A DNA stretch of 64,000 bases, from NCBI RefSeq assembly GCF_004745955.1, contig NZ_SRLD01000016.1, positions 1 through 64,000 on the forward strand. The letters run 5' to 3'. The position numbers were made by a program, and so were the translations under genes. This DNA is from Hymenobacter elongatus. Its GTDB lineage: Bacteria; Bacteroidota; Bacteroidia; Cytophagales; Hymenobacteraceae. Under the pieces are notes generated by a model. It was not told the DNA's origin and ran no database searches. It saw nothing but the letters and a program-made list of their open reading frames with translations. Positions 27,138-35,856 of the stretch are shown here, one piece after another. Each line of letters begins with the position of its first letter. The stretch's first letter is position 1.

Positions 27138-27662
27138 CTAGAACAGCTGAGGAAGGTACCGCTCCCGCAACACGGCTATATGGTGCAGCTCATGACCGGG
27201 AATGACGTAGAGCAGCGCCCGCACGCCGCTGGGGCCGTTGTTGGCCGTGCCGGTCCGGTCGAGCTGGGTGGGCGTGAAGGAACGGAACAAGGAAAGCGTA
27301 GCAGCCCGCACGGTGGCATATTCGGCCAGCATATCACTCAGCGGCCGGTCGTTGGCACCAGATTCGGGCACGTAGTCGTCCTGCTCGTAGCCGGGCAGGT
27401 CGGTTTGGTCGTTGCGGGAAAAGCGCAGGGCGCGGTAAGAGAAAATCCGCTCGGTATCGATGATGTGGCCCAGCATTTCCTTAGTGCTCCATTTGCCGGG
27501 GGCATAAGCGTATCGGGCCTGCGCATCGGTGAAATGCCCAATGAGCTGCGTAGGTAGCTGCGTGAGCAATTCCAGCGGGTCGGCACCCACGGGTACGTGC
27601 CGGATGTAGGTATCGTAATACGGCAGATACTGGCCGGGAATGGGGCGGGTGAGGGTTGACAT
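27138..27662 (-). CDS. DinB family protein
   Basis: A four-helix-bundle metal-binding protein of the DinB/YfiT superfamily, some of which are thiol-dependent transferases. From ATG 27662 (MSTLTRPIPGQYLPYYDTYI) it has 174 residues. The three metal-ligand histidines fit H-x3-D (MLGHIIDTER) in the first helix pair and H-x3-H (PGHELHHIAVLRER) near the C-terminus. It is divergent from the DUF1232 gene; the start at 27731 would run into the shared promoter region. Confidence 0.88.
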   Translation of the reverse strand: MSTLTRPIPGQYLPYYDTYIRHVPVGADPLELLTQLPTQLIGHFTDAQARYAYAPGKWSTKEMLGHIIDTERIFSYRALRFSRNDQTDLPGYEQDDYVPESGANDRPLSDMLAEYATVRAATLSLFRSFTPTQLDRTGTANNGPSGVRALLYVIPGHELHHIAVLRERYLPQLF

Positions 27663-27753
27663 AGACAAAAAGGCGTGGTGTCGGGGCGAAGGTAACCAAC
27701 TTCCCGGGCCGTGGCTGCGTACACGGGCCAATTATTCCTTTAACTCTTTTCCG

Positions 27754-28272
27754 ATGTCGTCACTTGCCGAAAAAGGATTTTCCATTTCCAAAAACGCGCT
27801 GTTCAGCGTATTTATCAACCGGGCGGGCCGGCTATTGGGTCGCCCCTTCAAAGTGGTGCTGGTGCTCAATGAGGTAGCCAACAAGCTGGCCGACAAAAAA
27901 AGCGGCGACAACAAGTTTCAGCAGCTCTTGAGCGTGATGCTGACCGTGGTGCGGATGGTGAAAAGCTACGTCAGCGGGGCCTACCGCCAGATTGAAACCC
28001 AGACGATTCTCTCGGGCCTGGGCGTGCTGCTCTACACCCTTTCCCCTATTGACCTGGTGCCCGACTTTATTCCGGTCGTTGGCTTTCTGGATGATCTGAG
28101 CCTGATGAGCTGGTTTGTGGGCAGCTTCCAGGGTGAAATCACCAAATTCCGGGAGTGGGAACAGACCCATGCCGATGAGGCCGCCGAAGCTACGAAGGAC
28201 TTACCGGCGGTGGCCAAAGCTACCACTGAGCTGCTGGCTACGCCGGCCGTGGCCGAGTTGGGCCACTCGTAG
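27754..28272 (+). CDS. YkvA-type DUF1232 protein
   Basis: The 172-residue product from ATG 27754 contains the DUF1232 block LYTLSPIDLVPDFIPVVGFLDDL at about residues 93-115, a short hydrophobic hairpin usually placed at the membrane. An N-terminal charged region (NKLADKKSGDNKFQQLL) and an Ala/Thr-rich tail flank it. Function is unknown across the family. The longer in-frame start at 27640 overlaps the divergent DinB gene. A terminator follows at 28318. Confidence 0.85.
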   Translation: MSSLAEKGFSISKNALFSVFINRAGRLLGRPFKVVLVLNEVANKLADKKSGDNKFQQLLSVMLTVVRMVKSYVSGAYRQIETQTILSGLGVLLYTLSPIDLVPDFIPVVGFLDDLSLMSWFVGSFQGEITKFREWEQTHADEAAEATKDLPAVAKATTELLATPAVAELGHS

Positions 28273-28317
28273 TAAAGCTGACTGGTTCAGAACCCGTTGC
28301 AACCAATATACTTTATG

Positions 28318-28346
28318 AACCCCGACCAGCCGTGTCGGGGTTTCTG
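28318..28346 (+). terminator. Terminator of the DUF1232 gene
   Basis: AACCCCGAC/GTCGGGGTT stem with a 6-nt loop followed by T-rich sequence. Confidence 0.75.
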
Positions 28347-28443
28347 TTTTGGTGGCCGTGCCGGAATGGTGAACGTCGCCAAAATCCGCGAAATTTGCGC
28401 CACCCGCCGCTGTCGTGGCTTATTTGCTCCCAGTTTCTCTCCT

Positions 28444-30705
28444 ATGCGCATCACTACCCGGCTGGCGCTGCTGGCCCTGTCCCTCTTTTGCTGCCTGCCT
28501 ACGGCCCGTGCCGATGAAGGCCTCTGGCTGCCGCTCCTGCTCAAGCAGCTCAACGAAGCCGACATGCGCAGCAAAGGCCTCAAGCTCAGCGCCGAACAGA
28601 TTTACAGCGTAAACCAAGGCAGCCTGAAAGATGCCGTGGTGCAGTTCGGCGGCGGCTGTACCGGTGAAATTGTTTCCGACCAGGGCCTGCTGCTCACCAA
28701 CCACCACTGCGGCTACGGTCAGATCCAGCAGCATTCGTCGGTCGAAAAAGACTACCTCACCAACGGTTATTGGGCCATGAACCGCGCCGAGGAGCTGCCC
28801 AACCCCGGCCTGACGGCCACCTTCATCGTCCGGATGGAAGACGTGACGAGCCAGATTCTGGCGGGCGTGCCCACGAACAGCATCACGGAAGCCGACCGCG
28901 AAAAGCTGGTGCAGACCAACATCCAGCGCGTGGCGCAGGCAGCCGTGCAGAACACGCACTATCAGTCGTTTATTCGGCCTTTTTATAATGGTAACGAATA
29001 CTATATGTTTATCACGGAGGTGTTTCAGGACATCCGGCTGGTGGGCGCGCCGCCGAGCAGCATCGGCAAGTTTGGCGGCGATACCGACAACTGGGCCTGG
29101 CCCCGCCACACCGGCGACTTCAGCATCTTCCGCATCTACGCCGGGCCCGACAACAAGCCCGCTCCGTATTCAGCCGATAACAAGCCGTTTAAGCCCCGTC
29201 ACCATTTGCCTATTTCCCTCAGCGGCATCAAGCCCGGCGACTTCACGCTGGTCTTCGGCTTTCCGGGTCGTACCAATGAGTACCTCACCTCCTGGGGGGT
29301 GGACGAAGTATATTCGCTCTCAAATCCGGCCAAAATAAAGGTGCGCGACGCCAAACTCCGCATCCTGGACCAGGATATGAAAGCCTCCGATAAGGTTCGG
29401 ATTCAGTATTCGGCTAAGTACGCGGGTATTGCCAACTACTGGAAAAAGTGGATTGGCGAAACCCGGGGCCTCAAAAAACTGGATGCTGTGACGCGCAAGC
29501 AGGAGCAGGAAGCCAAGTTTACGCAGTGGGCACAACACGGTACCGAAGCCCAACAGGCCGCCTACGCCCCCCTACTGCCTCAGCTCGAAAAAAACTACCG
29601 CGCTGTGCGCGACTATACCCTGGCCCGCGACTACGTGACCGAGGCCGCGCTGGGCATCGAGCTCATTGCGTATGCCAACAGCCTGCTGCCGCTGGTGGAC
29701 ATGGTGGAGAAAAAAGCCCCGGCGGCCGACGTGGCCACCGCCGTTGCGCGGGCTAAAAAGGGGGTAGCGGGCTTTTTCCGTAACTATTCCGCCGCCACCG
29801 ACCGCAAAGTAGCCGCCGCCTTGCTGCCGCTCTACGCCGACGGCACGCCCGCCACGCTGCTGCCCGGCTACGTGCAGGCACTGCAGAAGCAGTATCCTGG
29901 CAAACCTGGCTGGGCATCGTTCGTCAACGCCCTCTACGATAAGTCGAAGCTCACAACTGAGAGCAGCGCCCAGGCCGTGCTCGACGAAGTAGCCAAAGGC
30001 AACCTGCGCGTCCTGCGCGACGACCCCGCCACCCAGTTGGCCAACGCCATTATTACTCATTACCGCGCGGCTATTCTGCCGGCCTACACCACACATACCG
30101 ACAATATTGCCCTGCTACAGCGCACCTACGTGGCCGGCCTGCGCCAGATGCACACCGACCGCAAGTTTTACCCCGACGCCAATTCCACTTTACGCGTGTC
30201 TTACGGGCAGGTAGCCGCTTACGAGCCCGCCGATGGCGTGCAATACGACTACTTCACTGATCTGGACGGCATCATGGAAAAAGCCGACCCCACCAATCCC
30301 GATTTCGAAGTACCGGCTCGCCTTGCGGAACTCTACCAGAAGAAGGATTATGGCCCTTACGCCCTGAATGGCACCGTACCCGTAGCTTTCATTGCCACCA
30401 ACCACACCACCGGCGGCAACTCTGGCTCGCCCGTCATTAACGGGAATGGGGAGCTGATCGGCATCAATTTCGACCGTAACTGGGAAGGAACTATGAGCGA
30501 CATTATGTTCGACCCGGACCGGGTGCGCAATATCACCCTCGATGTGCGCTACCTGCTGTTTGTGGTCGATAAATACGCTGGTGCGGGCCATTTGGTGAAG
30601 GAAATGACCATAGTTGGCGCTTCAACCGCCGCTGCGCCCGAAGCTGGAAAAGACGCAAAAAAGGTGAAGTTGAAACGCAAGGAAAAAGCTGGCGCTGTAA
30701 ACTAG
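28444..30705 (+). CDS. S46 family dipeptidyl-peptidase, DPP11-type
   Basis: Releases dipeptides from oligopeptides in the periplasm. The start at 28444 (MRITTRLALLALSLFCCLPTARA) gives a signal peptide and a 753-residue precursor, the S46 length. The catalytic His is in TNHHCGYG (87-88) and the Ser in GGNSGSPV (Ser660). Eighteen residues after the Ser stands Arg678 in INFDRNWEG; in Porphyromonas gingivalis the residue at this position is Arg in DPP11 and Gly in DPP7. That predicts preference for Asp/Glu at P1. The 3' end has a Lys-rich tail. The amidohydrolase gene follows by about 70 bp. Confidence 0.92.
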   Translation: MRITTRLALLALSLFCCLPTARADEGLWLPLLLKQLNEADMRSKGLKLSAEQIYSVNQGSLKDAVVQFGGGCTGEIVSDQGLLLTNHHCGYGQIQQHSSVEKDYLTNGYWAMNRAEELPNPGLTATFIVRMEDVTSQILAGVPTNSITEADREKLVQTNIQRVAQAAVQNTHYQSFIRPFYNGNEYYMFITEVFQDIRLVGAPPSSIGKFGGDTDNWAWPRHTGDFSIFRIYAGPDNKPAPYSADNKPFKPRHHLPISLSGIKPGDFTLVFGFPGRTNEYLTSWGVDEVYSLSNPAKIKVRDAKLRILDQDMKASDKVRIQYSAKYAGIANYWKKWIGETRGLKKLDAVTRKQEQEAKFTQWAQHGTEAQQAAYAPLLPQLEKNYRAVRDYTLARDYVTEAALGIELIAYANSLLPLVDMVEKKAPAADVATAVARAKKGVAGFFRNYSAATDRKVAAALLPLYADGTPATLLPGYVQALQKQYPGKPGWASFVNALYDKSKLTTESSAQAVLDEVAKGNLRVLRDDPATQLANAIITHYRAAILPAYTTHTDNIALLQRTYVAGLRQMHTDRKFYPDANSTLRVSYGQVAAYEPADGVQYDYFTDLDGIMEKADPTNPDFEVPARLAELYQKKDYGPYALNGTVPVAFIATNHTTGGNSGSPVINGNGELIGINFDRNWEGTMSDIMFDPDRVRNITLDVRYLLFVVDKYAGAGHLVKEMTIVGASTAAAPEAGKDAKKVKLKRKEKAGAVN

Positions 30706-30778
30706 CGGGGGCTATTTGCCACTTATAAAGCGTCGCTTCTCGGGTGGAGGCGGCGCTTTTTGTTTCTTTGGGCGACTT

Positions 30779-32083
30779 ATGAAACGTTTCTCTTTTCCCC
30801 AACGGCTGCGGGGCTTCTCGCTAGGGCTACTGCTGGGCAGTACGCTGCTTACCGCGCAGGCTCAATCTCCCGCTGCTCCTGCTACACTTTTGCTACGCCC
30901 CGCCGCCGTTTTCGATGGCGAAACTCTGCATGCGGGCTGGGTGGTGGTGGTGGAAGGCGACAGAATAAAAGCCGTTGGGCCGGCAGCAACAATCAGTGCC
31001 CCAGTCGGTGCCCGCACCCTCGATTTACCAGGTCAAACCTTGCTGCCGGGCCTGATTGAAGGCCATTCGCACCTGCTGCTCCACCCCTACAACGAAACGA
31101 GCTGGAACGACCAGGTGCTACAGGAGTCACAGGCGCTGCGGGTGGCCCGGGCCACGGCTCACGCCCGCCACACGCTGCTGGCCGGCTACACCACCGCCCG
31201 CGACCTGGGCTCGGAGGGCGCGGGCTACGCCGATGTGGGCGTAAAACAAGCTATTGAGCAGGGCATTATTCCTGGCCCCCGCCTGCTGGTAGCCACCCGG
31301 GCACTCGTAGCCACGGGCAGCTATGGGCCCAAGCTTTCGGTGGATGTAGACGTGCCGCAGGGCGCACAGGAAGCCGATGGTACCGATGGCATCGTGCGGG
31401 CCGTGCGGGAGCAAATCGGGAAGGGGGCAGATCTTATCAAGGTGTATGCTGACTACCGCTGGGGCAAAGGCGAGCCGTCGCGCCCCACGTTTTCGCAGGA
31501 AGAGTTGACCCTGATTGTGCAAACCGCCCGGGCCGCCGGCCGCCCCGTGGTGGCGCACGCCTCCACGCCCGAGGGCATGCGCCGCGCCACGCTGGCCGGA
31601 GTCGAAACCATTGAGCACGGCGACGGGGGCACACCGGAAATATTCAAGCTCATGAAGCAGCGCGGCGTAGCCCTGTGCCCCACCGTGGCCGCCGGCGACG
31701 CAATTTCGCAGTACCAAGGCTGGAAAAAAGGCCAGGGCCCGATGCCGGAGCGCCTGGAGCAAAAGCGCCTGAGCATGCAGGCCGCCCGCAAAAGCGGCGT
31801 CATCATAGCCATTGGTGGCGACGTGGGCGTGTTTCAGCACGGCGACAACAGCCGCGAGGCCGAGCTGCTGGTGCAGAAGTACGGCTTCTCGGCCCTGGAA
31901 GTAGTGCAGGGCCAGACCAGCGGCAATGCCCGCATTTTTCATCTGCAGGACCGGGGCCGGATTCAGCCGGGCCTGCTCGCCGACCTGGTGGCCGTGGCAG
32001 GCGACCCAACCCGGCAAATTACCGCGCTGCGGCAGGTAAAATTGGTACTGAAAGGCGGCGTAGTTTACACCAATGATAAGTAG
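30779..32083 (+). CDS. Secreted amidohydrolase family protein
   Basis: A metal-dependent hydrolase of the imidazolonepropionase/prolidase-like group. ATG 30779 opens a signal peptide (MKRFSFPQRLRGFSLGLLLGSTLLTAQAQ). The metal-site motif is GHSHL at about residues 103-107; a Lys in LIKVYADY, His in VAHAS, His in TIEHGDGG and the Asp in IAIGGDVG follow as expected. Length 434. It trails the dipeptidyl-peptidase gene and may finish peptide degradation in the periplasm, but the substrate is not known. Confidence 0.88.
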   Translation: MKRFSFPQRLRGFSLGLLLGSTLLTAQAQSPAAPATLLLRPAAVFDGETLHAGWVVVVEGDRIKAVGPAATISAPVGARTLDLPGQTLLPGLIEGHSHLLLHPYNETSWNDQVLQESQALRVARATAHARHTLLAGYTTARDLGSEGAGYADVGVKQAIEQGIIPGPRLLVATRALVATGSYGPKLSVDVDVPQGAQEADGTDGIVRAVREQIGKGADLIKVYADYRWGKGEPSRPTFSQEELTLIVQTARAAGRPVVAHASTPEGMRRATLAGVETIEHGDGGTPEIFKLMKQRGVALCPTVAAGDAISQYQGWKKGQGPMPERLEQKRLSMQAARKSGVIIAIGGDVGVFQHGDNSREAELLVQKYGFSALEVVQGQTSGNARIFHLQDRGRIQPGLLADLVAVAGDPTRQITALRQVKLVLKGGVVYTNDK

Positions 32084-32086
32084 AAC

Positions 32087-32530
32087 ATGGATATTTTTGA
32101 TCTGACCTCTGCCATTCAAAAGAGCCTCCTGTACTTCGTGCCAGCAGACGCTACGGAAGAAAGCGTATATGAGAATTTGATTGCGGAAGGGATTGGACCG
32201 GCGTTAGCAGACCGGATAATCATCTTCACGCCTACCGCTTTTGGGCGAGTGATGATGCGTCATTTAGCACTTGTATTCCCAGCCACCTATCGAATTCAGC
32301 GGGAAAGCGGAGAATTGTCCGATTCGCTTTTACTAACTTCTGAGCCGGTCTATCAGGCAGCATTGAACTTGGCCTACACTATTGCCAGTGCCCAAATGTG
32401 GGAGGAAGCGCTTCACTCAGAAGTGGCCTATTGGAGTGCAGAAGCCGAAGTTGTAAGTCAAGCACTGGTCGAAGGGTATCCGACGGCGAATATTAAGCCT
32501 ACGGAGTTGATTGTGCACTGGTTTGTGTAG
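32087..32530 (+). CDS. Hypothetical protein, compositionally distinct
   Basis: A 147-residue soluble protein (MDIFDLTSAIQKSLLYFVPA...) without recognisable motifs; largely helical. It starts 3 bp after the amidohydrolase stop, so it may be co-transcribed. Its base composition is visibly lower in GC than its neighbours, with many A/T-ending codons, suggesting later acquisition. Small acidic proteins like this are sometimes toxin-immunity proteins, but I see no toxin beside it. Confidence 0.7.
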   Translation: MDIFDLTSAIQKSLLYFVPADATEESVYENLIAEGIGPALADRIIIFTPTAFGRVMMRHLALVFPATYRIQRESGELSDSLLLTSEPVYQAALNLAYTIASAQMWEEALHSEVAYWSAEAEVVSQALVEGYPTANIKPTELIVHWFV

Positions 32531-32567
32531 CTGTACCTAAACAGGTAGCCTACTACAAAGACCCCAG

Positions 32568-33334
32568 TTACCCTGGCCGCTCCACGCCCAGTTTCTGCAG
32601 CTGCTCCGCGTATTTATCATATATCACCCGCAGGTCCTCGCCGTGCTTGCCGGCATCGACGCCAATGCTGACGTTGCTGCTGTGGAAGCGGTGCAGGTGG
32701 CTGATGTGGGGAGACAGCACCGGCAAATGTCCGGCCAGCAAAAAGCGCACGTACAGGTCGAGGTCCTCGGCCATGGGCAGCTCTTCGTCGTAGCCCCCGA
32801 CCTGGTCAAATAGCGCCCGGCTGTAGCACACGTTGCCCTGAATAAAGTACTCGGCTTTGAAAATGGCCTGCAACATTGCCTGCGGCGTTTCGAAGTGCCA
32901 GGCGTAATAATCCTCGCCGGGCAGGTAGCGCCCATCCTGGTCCACGCGGGGGAAGTCGGCCACGAACCAGGGCTGCTGCGGATTCTTTTCAACCAGCCGG
33001 GCATAGTGGTATAGTGGTAGAGGCAGCGCTGCAGCAGAACATCATCGTCGTCGAGAGGCACGAGCCAGGCGCCGGTATCGGTTTGCTCGATGAGGCGGTT
33101 GCGGGCCCGGCCGGCGCGCACTGTATCGGGGTGGCTCCAGTAGCGCAGGGCGTGGTCGGGCTGCCGGACGGCTTCCCGCAGCCACGCGGTGGTCCCGTCC
33201 GTCGAGCCGTTTTCGTAGATAAGATGCTCCCGGGGAAAATCGAGCGGGGCGCTGATAGTGGCCTGGAGGCTGGCTTCGGGCAGGTACTGCCGACGGTTGT
33301 GGCTGGGGGTAATCAGGGCGAAATGGATACCCAC
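32568..33334 (-). pseudogene. GT2 family glycosyltransferase, frameshifted by an 8-bp tandem duplication
   Basis: From GTG 33334 the frame reads GIHFALITPSHNRRQYLPEA...ENGSTDGTTAWL...PLDDDDVLLQRCLYHY, a GT-A family 2 transferase with its DDDD metal motif. At 33004-33019 the 8 bases TAGTGGTA (plus strand) are repeated in tandem, moving the frame. Removing one copy joins LYHY to ARLVEKNPQQPWFVADFPRV and on to ...YDEELPMAEDLDLYVRFL and the end at 32568. The repaired product would be about 253 residues. The shift could be reversible by slippage. Confidence 0.85.
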
Positions 33335-33428
33335 TATTCTGCTTTTGCGGCCAAAAAGTTGCCTTTCGGGCCCGCTCGGCCCAACTTTCCACCTCCCGGC
33401 GGCGTTTAGCAACTACCATTTCTCCCCT

Positions 33429-33728
33429 ATGGCTAAGTTCGTCGTTACCCTGCGCTTTCCGGATTCTTTTGATGCCGAGTTCATTGCCCTGATTCCAGAG
33501 CACCGGAGCCTGATCAACCAGCTTATTGAGTCCAATGTGGTGGAAGCCTACGCCATCAGCGCCAACCGAACCCGTGGCTGGGTCACGATGAACGGCAGCA
33601 GCGAAGAGGTTATCCGGAACACCGTGGAGCAGTTTCCGCTCTACCCTTTCTTGCTGCAGGTCGAGATTGATGAACTGTTCGTATTCGACAGCACGGCCTC
33701 CCGCTTTCCGCGTATCAGCCTCAATTAA
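33429..33728 (+). CDS. Small ferredoxin-fold-like (muconolactone isomerase-like) protein
   Basis: Ninety-nine residues from ATG 33429 (MAKFVVTLRFPDSFDAEFIALIPEHRSLINQLIES). The pattern strand-helix-strand-strand-helix-strand and the length fit the dimeric alpha-beta barrel superfamily, close to muconolactone isomerase-like or YCII-like proteins. Catalytic identity is not evident. It is divergent from the frameshifted glycosyltransferase. Confidence 0.75.
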   Translation: MAKFVVTLRFPDSFDAEFIALIPEHRSLINQLIESNVVEAYAISANRTRGWVTMNGSSEEVIRNTVEQFPLYPFLLQVEIDELFVFDSTASRFPRISLN

Positions 33729-33813
33729 GCCCTTTATAAAGCCGCCAGCAGCTCCGGCGCGATTTTAGCTAAAGGCGTTTTTTAGCCTTCTGTATTTCCT
33801 GTTTCTGCCCTGC

Positions 33814-34668
33814 ATGACTTTCCCTCTCCGGTTCCTGGTTTTCGCGGTCATTCTTCTGGTTGCCCTGGCCGCCGCCCCGGCTCCCGCCGATAAGCCTACC
33901 ACCGAACAAGTTCTCTCCCGCCTCACCAGCTCCATCGAAAACCTGAAAACCCTGCGCTGCAACGTGCGGGCGCAGGAGCGGCTGGCCGACAACAAGTATC
34001 AGCAGGCACGCACGGCCATGAAAATGGCCTTCAGCCCGCTGAAAGTGTATTTGCGCAACCAAAAAGGTATTGAAGTACTCTGGGTGACGGGCCAGAACAG
34101 CGGCGATGCCTGGGTCAACCCCAACAGCTTCCCCTACGTTACGCTCAACCTGGACCCCAACGGCTCAGTGATGCGCCGCAACCAGCACCACAGCGTTCTG
34201 AATGCCGGTTTTGGCACCTTTGCCGATCTTATCCAGGGCTCCAGCCTGCGCCAGGACCACGCCTACGAACGCAGCTTCCGCTACACCGGCGACTCCATTG
34301 TGGGGGGCCGTGCCTGCCACGTGCTTCGTTCCGACTTCCCGCAGTTTCGCTACATCACCTACAAAACCACCAAGCCGGAGTCCATTGCCCGCATTGCCGA
34401 CCGGTTTGGCTGCGGCGAATACCGCATTATGGAACGCAACAACCTGACGGCGGAAGAACTAGTGCCCGCCGGCAAAACGCTGCAGGTGCCCAACAGCTAC
34501 GGCCGCCGCACCATCGTTTGCGTCGATCTGAAAACCTTCCTGCCGGCCGTTGTGCAGGTGAACGACGACAAGGGCTTATTCGAAAAGTTTGAGTTCTCGG
34601 ATGTCGTCGCCAACCAGCCTATTCCGGCCGCTGAGTTTGCGAAGGATTTCAAGGGCTATAAGTTTTAG
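33814..34668 (+). CDS. DUF1571-like secreted protein with a LysM-like insert
   Basis: Signal peptide MTFPLRFLVFAVILLVALAAA is followed by a DUF1571/LolA-like outer-envelope domain (TTEQVLSRLTSSIENLKTLR; PLKVYLRNQKGIEVLWVTG). Near residues 190-228 it contains a LysM-like stretch (SIARIADRFGCGEYRIMERN, LVPAGKTLQVP), and the fold resumes with VDLKTFLPAVVQV. Family role unknown; LysM motifs usually bind peptidoglycan, so it may link the outer envelope and wall (inference). 284 residues. Confidence 0.82.
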   Translation: MTFPLRFLVFAVILLVALAAAPAPADKPTTEQVLSRLTSSIENLKTLRCNVRAQERLADNKYQQARTAMKMAFSPLKVYLRNQKGIEVLWVTGQNSGDAWVNPNSFPYVTLNLDPNGSVMRRNQHHSVLNAGFGTFADLIQGSSLRQDHAYERSFRYTGDSIVGGRACHVLRSDFPQFRYITYKTTKPESIARIADRFGCGEYRIMERNNLTAEELVPAGKTLQVPNSYGRRTIVCVDLKTFLPAVVQVNDDKGLFEKFEFSDVVANQPIPAAEFAKDFKGYKF

Positions 34669-34765
34669 GAGTGAGTTTGCCAGGTATCAGGCGACGCTTG
34701 TCGAAGCCTGATACCAAAACCAAGCGGTGTGGTCAAATCCCTACCATATTCTGAAGCAAAAAGCG

Positions 34766-34811
34766 ACAAACAGAAGCGGCCCTCCTGCTCAGGAAGGCCG
34801 CTTCTGTTTGT
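34766..34811 (+). terminator. Terminator hairpin between the DUF1571 and SDR genes
   Basis: A perfect 16-bp stem (34766-34781 with 34796-34811). It lies between converging genes and probably serves both, though the T-run is weak. A second, smaller hairpin (GGTATCAGGC/GCCTGATACC) lies at about 34683-34718. Confidence 0.75.
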
Positions 34812-34878
34812 AGTAGCTGGTAGGTATGCTAACGATATCCGCCGCAAGATTTGCTCGGGTGAGAGCAAATCCGGAAGT

Positions 34879-35748
34879 CTAGCGGCGCATGGCTTTTTCG
34901 ATTTCGTCCCACATCGGGGCCGGAATCATTTCCAGCTTGTTGAACTCGCCGGCACCATTGAGCCATTCGCCCCCATCAATAGTCACTACTTCCCCGTTGA
35001 CGTAGGCGGAGAAATCGGACACCAGATACGCGGCCAGGTTAGCCAGCTCCTGGTATTCGCCCACGCGCTTGAGCGGCACGGAAGCGGCCGGGTCGAGCTT
35101 GGCGGCCAAAGGAGCCGGAAACAGGCGGCTCCAAGCCCCTTCCGTAGGGAATGGACCGGGCGCAATGGCGTTGGAACGAATACCATATTTGGCCCATTCC
35201 ACGGCCAGGGAGCGGGTCATGGCCAGCACGCCGGCTTTGGCCGCCGCCGAGGGCACCACGTAGGCCGAGCCCACGGAGGCATACGTAGTGACGATATTGA
35301 GGATGGTACCGGGCTTTTTGTCGGCAATCCAGCGCTTGCCGAAGGCCAGCGTGCAGTTGTAGGAGCCGCGCAGCACAATGTCCACGATAACGTCGAAGGC
35401 TTTGTGCGAGAGGCGTTCGGTGGGGCTGATAAAGTTGCCGGCCGCGTTGTTGAGCAGCACATCTACGCCGCCAAATTCGTCGATGGTGCGCTGCAGCATG
35501 TTCTCCACTTCGTCGTACTTGCGCACGTCGCACTGCACGGCCAGCACCTTACCGCCGGTTTGCTGCCGCAGCTCGTCGGCCGTTTTTTCCAGCACGTCCA
35601 GCTTGCGGCTGCTGATGGTGACGTTGGCCCCGAGCTGCAGGAAATACGTGGTCATGGCGCGGCCCAGGCCGGTTCCGCCGCCGGTCACGACGATTGTTTT
35701 GCCTTGGAGCGCGTTGTCGCGGAGCATGGGTTGGGTGTAGGCAGGCAT
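34879..35748 (-). CDS. SDR family oxidoreductase (2,4-dienoyl-CoA reductase-like)
   Basis: Probably an NADPH-dependent 2,4-dienoyl-CoA or enoyl-CoA reductase acting in fatty acid oxidation. The start at 35748 (MPAYTQPMLRDNALQGKTIV) gives 289 residues. The coenzyme motif TGGGTGLG, the NNAAGNF block, the active-site region VTTYASVGSAYVVPSAAAKAG (Lys of the tetrad) and IAPGPFPTEGAW follow. The NNAAGNF and PFPTEG signatures are those of the DECR group. MLRDNAL at 35727 is an alternative start. A long plus-strand open frame over it is an antisense artefact. Confidence 0.9.
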   Translation of the reverse strand: MPAYTQPMLRDNALQGKTIVVTGGGTGLGRAMTTYFLQLGANVTISSRKLDVLEKTADELRQQTGGKVLAVQCDVRKYDEVENMLQRTIDEFGGVDVLLNNAAGNFISPTERLSHKAFDVIVDIVLRGSYNCTLAFGKRWIADKKPGTILNIVTTYASVGSAYVVPSAAAKAGVLAMTRSLAVEWAKYGIRSNAIAPGPFPTEGAWSRLFPAPLAAKLDPAASVPLKRVGEYQELANLAAYLVSDFSAYVNGEVVTIDGGEWLNGAGEFNKLEMIPAPMWDEIEKAMRR

Positions 35749-35856
35749 AGAGAAGCAGGAAAAGAAAGGAGTGGTTGGATAGCTGCAAGAACGGGATTTG
35801 TTGGCGTTGCCCACATAAAAAACGAGAAGAAGGTTTTTTCACCACCTTTGGCTCCC

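Noticed and set aside
34729..35856. A plus-strand open frame of more than 370 codons running antisense over the SDR gene and joined to the epimerase-like gene
   Set aside because: It is the complement of a well-supported SDR gene with intact motifs; the plus-strand product is His/Gly/Val-rich and family-free. The real gene starts at ATG 35857.
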